A stretch of 7,218 nucleotides of DNA, from positions 1-7,218 of the forward strand of contig JAEWVM010000016.1 of NCBI GenBank assembly GCA_023396615.1, given 5' to 3'. The translations under genes were made by a program, and so were the position numbers. The notes under the pieces are model-generated. The model worked only from the letters and a program-made list of their open reading frames with translations, was not told where the DNA came from and did no database searches. Within the stretch, counting starts at the first letter, position 1, and every line of letters begins with the position of its first letter. This document shows, piece by piece, positions 5,162 through 7,218 of this stretch. Source of the stretch: Spirochaetota bacterium. GTDB taxonomy: Bacteria > Spirochaetota > UBA4802 > JAFGJZ01.

Positions 5162-5347
5162 ATGTTAAGAATGATATCCGTTGCAGAAACTTCCGATCTC
5201 AGCTTTTCAGATGCAGTTCAGAAAGCTGTTAAAGGGCTGATTGATAAAGGAGAGAAAGTTCATTTTTTTGTTCTTCAGGAACAAAGAGGATCAGTAAAAA
5301 ACGGCAAACTTGAATACCAGGTGATCGTAGAGATATCTGTAGAATAA
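5162..5347 (+). CDS. Dodecin-like small protein
   Basis: A 61-residue soluble protein slightly shorter than typical dodecins (about 65-70). The layout is beta (RMISVAETS, 3-11), helix (SFSDAVQKAVKGLIDKG, 14-30), then two long strands (KVHFFVLQEQRGSVKN, 32-47; GKLEYQVIVEISVE, 48-61). EQRG (40-43) and EYQV (51-54) are dodecin hallmarks. Dodecins form hollow 12-mers that store flavins or CoA-type ligands. The Trp that stacks on flavin in characterised members is replaced by Phe (Phe35 by my alignment), while the flavin-contacting Gln is kept (Gln53), so ligand preference may differ. Shine-Dalgarno AAGGAG (5151-5156) is strong and well placed. The barrel gene begins 24 bases after the stop, suggesting a bicistronic unit. 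Confidence 0.8.
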   Translation: MLRMISVAETSDLSFSDAVQKAVKGLIDKGEKVHFFVLQEQRGSVKNGKLEYQVIVEISVE

Positions 5348-5371
5348 AAAAACGAGGCGCAGGATAATGCT

Positions 5372-6106
5372 ATGAAAAAAATTTATTTTATTTTATCAGT
5401 TATATTTTATTCAGCATTTCTTAATGCTTCAGCATGGATCGACCTCGAAAGCGGGGCAGTTTTCACAGGTTATAATGACGTGCAGATTCCCAGCGGCGAA
5501 GGCACGAAATTTTCACTGAAAAATGATATTACTCCCAAAACCAGACCCTTTTACAGAATTCAATTCGGATACCGTTTTAATGAAAGGCATAATCTTTTTG
5601 CCCTGTATGCTCCTCTGACGGTAAAAAGCAGTTCGCGGGTATCCAGAGACATCTCCTTTCAGGGGAAAACTTTCACGGAAGGATCGGATGTAAACGCCAC
5701 TTTCCGTTTCGATTCATACCGCTTAACATATACATATACATTTTACCGGACGGATTCATTTTTCTTTTCAGCAGGTATTACAGGAAAGATACGTGATGCA
5801 GAAATAAAGTTAAGCGATGCAGACAAATCCGCCTCACGCAAAAACACGGGATTTGTTCCGCTTATACATGTGAATATTGAGTGGTTTCCTAAAAAAAATA
5901 TCAGTTTTATGATTGATGGAGACGGCCTTGTTGCGCCTCAGGGACGTGCGGAAGATTTTCTGTTCGCTTTTAAGTATCACTTTGACAACAATATAGATAT
6001 CAGGGCAGGATACCGTTTTCTAGAAGGCGGTTCAGACGGCGGAGGCGACGTGTATACGTTTTCAATGTTCAACTACATCATTACAGGCGTCCAATACAGT
6101 TTTTAA
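5372..6106 (+). CDS. Outer-membrane beta-barrel protein
   Basis: The 244-residue protein has a Sec signal peptide (MKKIYFILSVIFYSAFLNASA, residues 1-21, Ala-Ser-Ala site). Beyond it, strands with alternating polar and aromatic residues repeat: FYRIQFGYRFNERHNLFALYAPL (59-81), NATFRFDSYRLTYTYTFYRTDSFFFSAGITGKI (104-136), LIHVNIEWFPKKNISFMIDGDG (164-185), FLFAFKYHFDNNIDIRAGYRFLEGG (196-220) and the last strand IITGVQYSF. The chain ends in Phe, as recognised by the BAM assembly machinery. Size suggests a small barrel of roughly eight to ten strands, as in OmpA/OmpW-like or spirochaetal surface proteins; no precise family is recognised. Shine-Dalgarno AGGA (5361-5364) is 7 bases before the ATG. 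It probably shares a transcript with the dodecin gene. A terminator in repeat R6 ends the unit. Confidence 0.8.
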   Translation: MKKIYFILSVIFYSAFLNASAWIDLESGAVFTGYNDVQIPSGEGTKFSLKNDITPKTRPFYRIQFGYRFNERHNLFALYAPLTVKSSSRVSRDISFQGKTFTEGSDVNATFRFDSYRLTYTYTFYRTDSFFFSAGITGKIRDAEIKLSDADKSASRKNTGFVPLIHVNIEWFPKKNISFMIDGDGLVAPQGRAEDFLFAFKYHFDNNIDIRAGYRFLEGGSDGGGDVYTFSMFNYIITGVQYSF

Positions 6107-6137
6107 ATCTCATATTCCATATGCCGTCATATTTCAA

Positions 6138-6167
6138 TTGACCGGATCAATCACATTATGGTATAAA
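6138..6167 (+). promoter_or_regulatory. Promoter-like boxes in the left end of repeat R6
   Basis: TTGACC (6138-6143), an 18-base spacer and TATAAA (6162-6167) form a good sigma-70-type match, with the same spacing as R3 and R4. The predicted start lies at the foot of the 6174-6198 hairpin, so the first transcribed bases would fold into an intrinsic terminator. This implies attenuation of the lipoprotein gene or production of a very short RNA. Confidence 0.45.
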
Positions 6168-6173
6168 AAGCTG

Positions 6174-6205
6174 CTGCGTCTTTCCAACAAAGACGCGGAA
6201 TTTTT
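6174..6205 (+). terminator. Rho-independent terminator after the barrel gene, inside repeat R6
   Basis: CTGCGTCTTT (6174-6183) pairs with AAAGACGCGG (6189-6198) around a CCAAC loop, 10 bp including one T.G wobble. A short AA spacer and five T (6201-6205) follow. It should end the dodecin-barrel transcript. Confidence 0.7.
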
Positions 6206-6277
6206 ATTCTCATTGGATTTTCATGATTCATTATTTTTAGATGGAATTTCCGGATATAGCGCTTAAAGGTGATAAAC

Positions 6278-7218
6278 ATGAAACGGTTACAGAAAAAGTC
6301 CGCAATACTGGTGATTATATTTCTCTCTATGGCCGGGATTTCATGCATTCATGCGGTGCGGATTCCTTTCATCCGCGGCAGCTTAAATAATACGGAACTG
6401 TTTCAGAAAAACTACGGCGATAAACCCCAAACACTCATTCTCGCGACTATCCCCGAAGATCAGTGGAAGAATGTCACTCTGAAGAAATGGAATTTCAGCC
6501 GAACCACTTTCCGATATACGCAGTTCGACAATGTCACTTTCGACAACTGCACGTTTGATAATGTCACCTTTCTCAAGCTGATCGTGACCAACTGCCGTTT
6601 TATCAATTGCCGTTTTGAAAAGTGCACTGTTGCGAGCGGCAAATGGATCAAATGCTCTTTTACCGGCGGCAGTATCAACACCATGATGTTCATTCCTTAT
6701 GAACCGTCGGGGAATGATTACTGGTATTCATGGGTGACATGGGAAGATCTTTCATTCGAATCAATGCGCATCGAAAAACTCTGGCCGCATAAAAGGTCGG
6801 GCAGATGGGACCGGCCGAAACTCACCGATGTTGAACTTGTCGACTGCGACTTCATATATATGGATATCAACGATCCGGTGATGCGCAAATGCTTTCTTCG
6901 CGGAAATCATTTCTATAATATCGGCGACGGCGGCATTCATGATCTAGATATCGAGGACAGCAGTTTCGAGAATAATGGTCCCTATGTGTGGCTCGGCGGC
7001 AAATTCAAAAACATCAAGATTTGCGAACCTGAGGGTATATCGCTTTCAGGGAAATCCGAGAATATCGAAATACGGCAGACGAAAGATATCAGCGTAGAAA
7101 ATGTTCGCAATCTGACCATAGAGGGACCCGTTAACGGATATGTCCTCATCGATAACGGCACTGACGTGAAAATTGGCGAAGTGAACGGCGACTTCTCCCT
7201 TAGAGGGAACTGTACATC
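6278..7218 (+). CDS. Pentapeptide-repeat lipoprotein (3' end beyond the window)
   Basis: An open frame of 313 codons runs off the window edge without a stop. The start is supported by AAAGGTGAT (6265-6273) just upstream. MKRLQKKSAILVIIFLSMAGISC is a type II signal with Cys23 as lipid-attachment site; Gly-Ile-Ser before the Cys is relaxed compared with the usual Leu-Ala-Gly. From residue 68 a five-residue period is unbroken: Leu68, Phe73, 78, 83, 88, 93, 98, Val103, Phe108, 113, Val118, Trp123, Phe128, Ile133, about 14 pentapeptides forming a right-handed beta-helix. Cys 91, 106, 111, 116 and 126 occupy the same repeat position and would stack in a column. A Trp/Tyr-rich insert (about 139-180) precedes a less regular second helical part (182-313, still with N-I-x-I and C-x-F turns). 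It is likely a membrane-anchored surface or periplasmic binding scaffold; its target is unknown. Confidence 0.85.
   Translation, partial: MKRLQKKSAILVIIFLSMAGISCIHAVRIPFIRGSLNNTELFQKNYGDKPQTLILATIPEDQWKNVTLKKWNFSRTTFRYTQFDNVTFDNCTFDNVTFLKLIVTNCRFINCRFEKCTVASGKWIKCSFTGGSINTMMFIPYEPSGNDYWYSWVTWEDLSFESMRIEKLWPHKRSGRWDRPKLTDVELVDCDFIYMDINDPVMRKCFLRGNHFYNIGDGGIHDLDIEDSSFENNGPYVWLGGKFKNIKICEPEGISLSGKSENIEIRQTKDISVENVRNLTIEGPVNGYVLIDNGTDVKIGEVNGDFSLRGNCT

Larger units (their letters stand above)
6132..6226 (+). repeat. Intergenic composite repeat, copy R6
   Basis: The left end TTTCAATTGACCGG (6132-6145) is followed by AATC (6149-6152), TATAAA (6162-6167), a strong hairpin (6174-6198), five T (6201-6205) and the right-end box CATTGGATTTTCATGA (6211-6226). 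It begins 26 bases after the barrel stop codon. AATC (6149-6152) is complementary to GATT (6216-6219), and ATG (6158-6160) to CAT (6211-6213). The hairpin arms resemble those of R2 (both GCGTCTTTCC and AAGACGCG), although the copies lie 4 kb apart. A further ATGGAATT follows at 6241, 37 bases before the lipoprotein start. Confidence 0.6.

Noticed and set aside
6151..6693. Minus-strand ORFs at 6151-6348 and 6460-6693
   Set aside because: They overlap repeat R6 and the + strand pentapeptide lipoprotein. The Leu/Val periodicity of the second is the mirror of the pentapeptide repeats.
1..7218. CRISPR array or tRNA/rRNA genes
   Set aside because: Repeats are about 120 bases, diverged and gene-separated, not short regular direct repeats with spacers. 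No cloverleaf or rRNA signature was recognised.

Overview
The window carries eight protein genes, all on the + strand. A diderm (Gram-negative-type) bacterium is indicated: one gene encodes an outer-membrane beta-barrel with a signal peptide and a C-terminal Tyr-Ser-Phe end, another a lipoprotein, and a third an exported thioredoxin-fold protein. The lipobox (Gly-Ile-Ser-Cys) is relaxed. The GAF protein ends in a CxxC...CxxC tail that I associate with deltaproteobacteria, spirochaetes and similar environmental lineages. A spirochaete-like source is possible, but the sequence does not settle the taxonomy. Base composition is mosaic: the first gene and the 4.08-5.3 kb part are AT-rich, while the LysE and GAF genes (2.28-3.84 kb) are clearly richer in GC.

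Layout: 1-198, intergenic repeat copy and leader; 199-741, exported thioredoxin-fold (YtfJ/redoxin-like) protein; 742-896, spacer with a possible three-stem RNA and part of the repeat; 897-2126, MFS carrier of the oxalate:formate antiporter (OFA) type; 2147-2278, repeat with a strong terminator hairpin; 2279-2902, LysE-type exporter; 2903-3024, repeat with promoter-like boxes; 3025-3156, possible 43-residue ORF coupled to the next gene; 3153-3839, GAF protein with a zinc-binding-like tail; 3834-3955, repeat with two promoter-like signals; 4081-4731, unrecognised seven-helix membrane protein; 4738-4782, terminator; 4783-5070, no convincing gene; 5071-5118, partial repeat; 5162-5347, dodecin-like protein; 5372-6106, outer-membrane barrel (24 bases after the dodecin gene, so probably one operon); 6132-6226, repeat; 6278 to the window end, pentapeptide-repeat lipoprotein cut off by the edge.

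The genes do not form a recognisable pathway. What unites the window is a family of intergenic elements, one ahead of nearly every gene. The full form has a left end (TTNAATTGACCGG, then AATC and TATA), a variable hairpin, a run of T, and a right end resembling CATGGAATTATGAC. Seven right-end copies can be seen, with starts CATGGGATTA (72), CATAATGGAATTA (850), CATGGAATTA (2221 and 2981), CATGTGACTT (3911), CATCTGGATTA (5105) and CATTGGATTTTCA (6211). The element separates functionally unrelated, compositionally different, same-strand genes, as a cassette array would. The two ends are partly complementary, but the invariant features of integron attC sites are missing. I consider this repeat family the most interesting content of the window.
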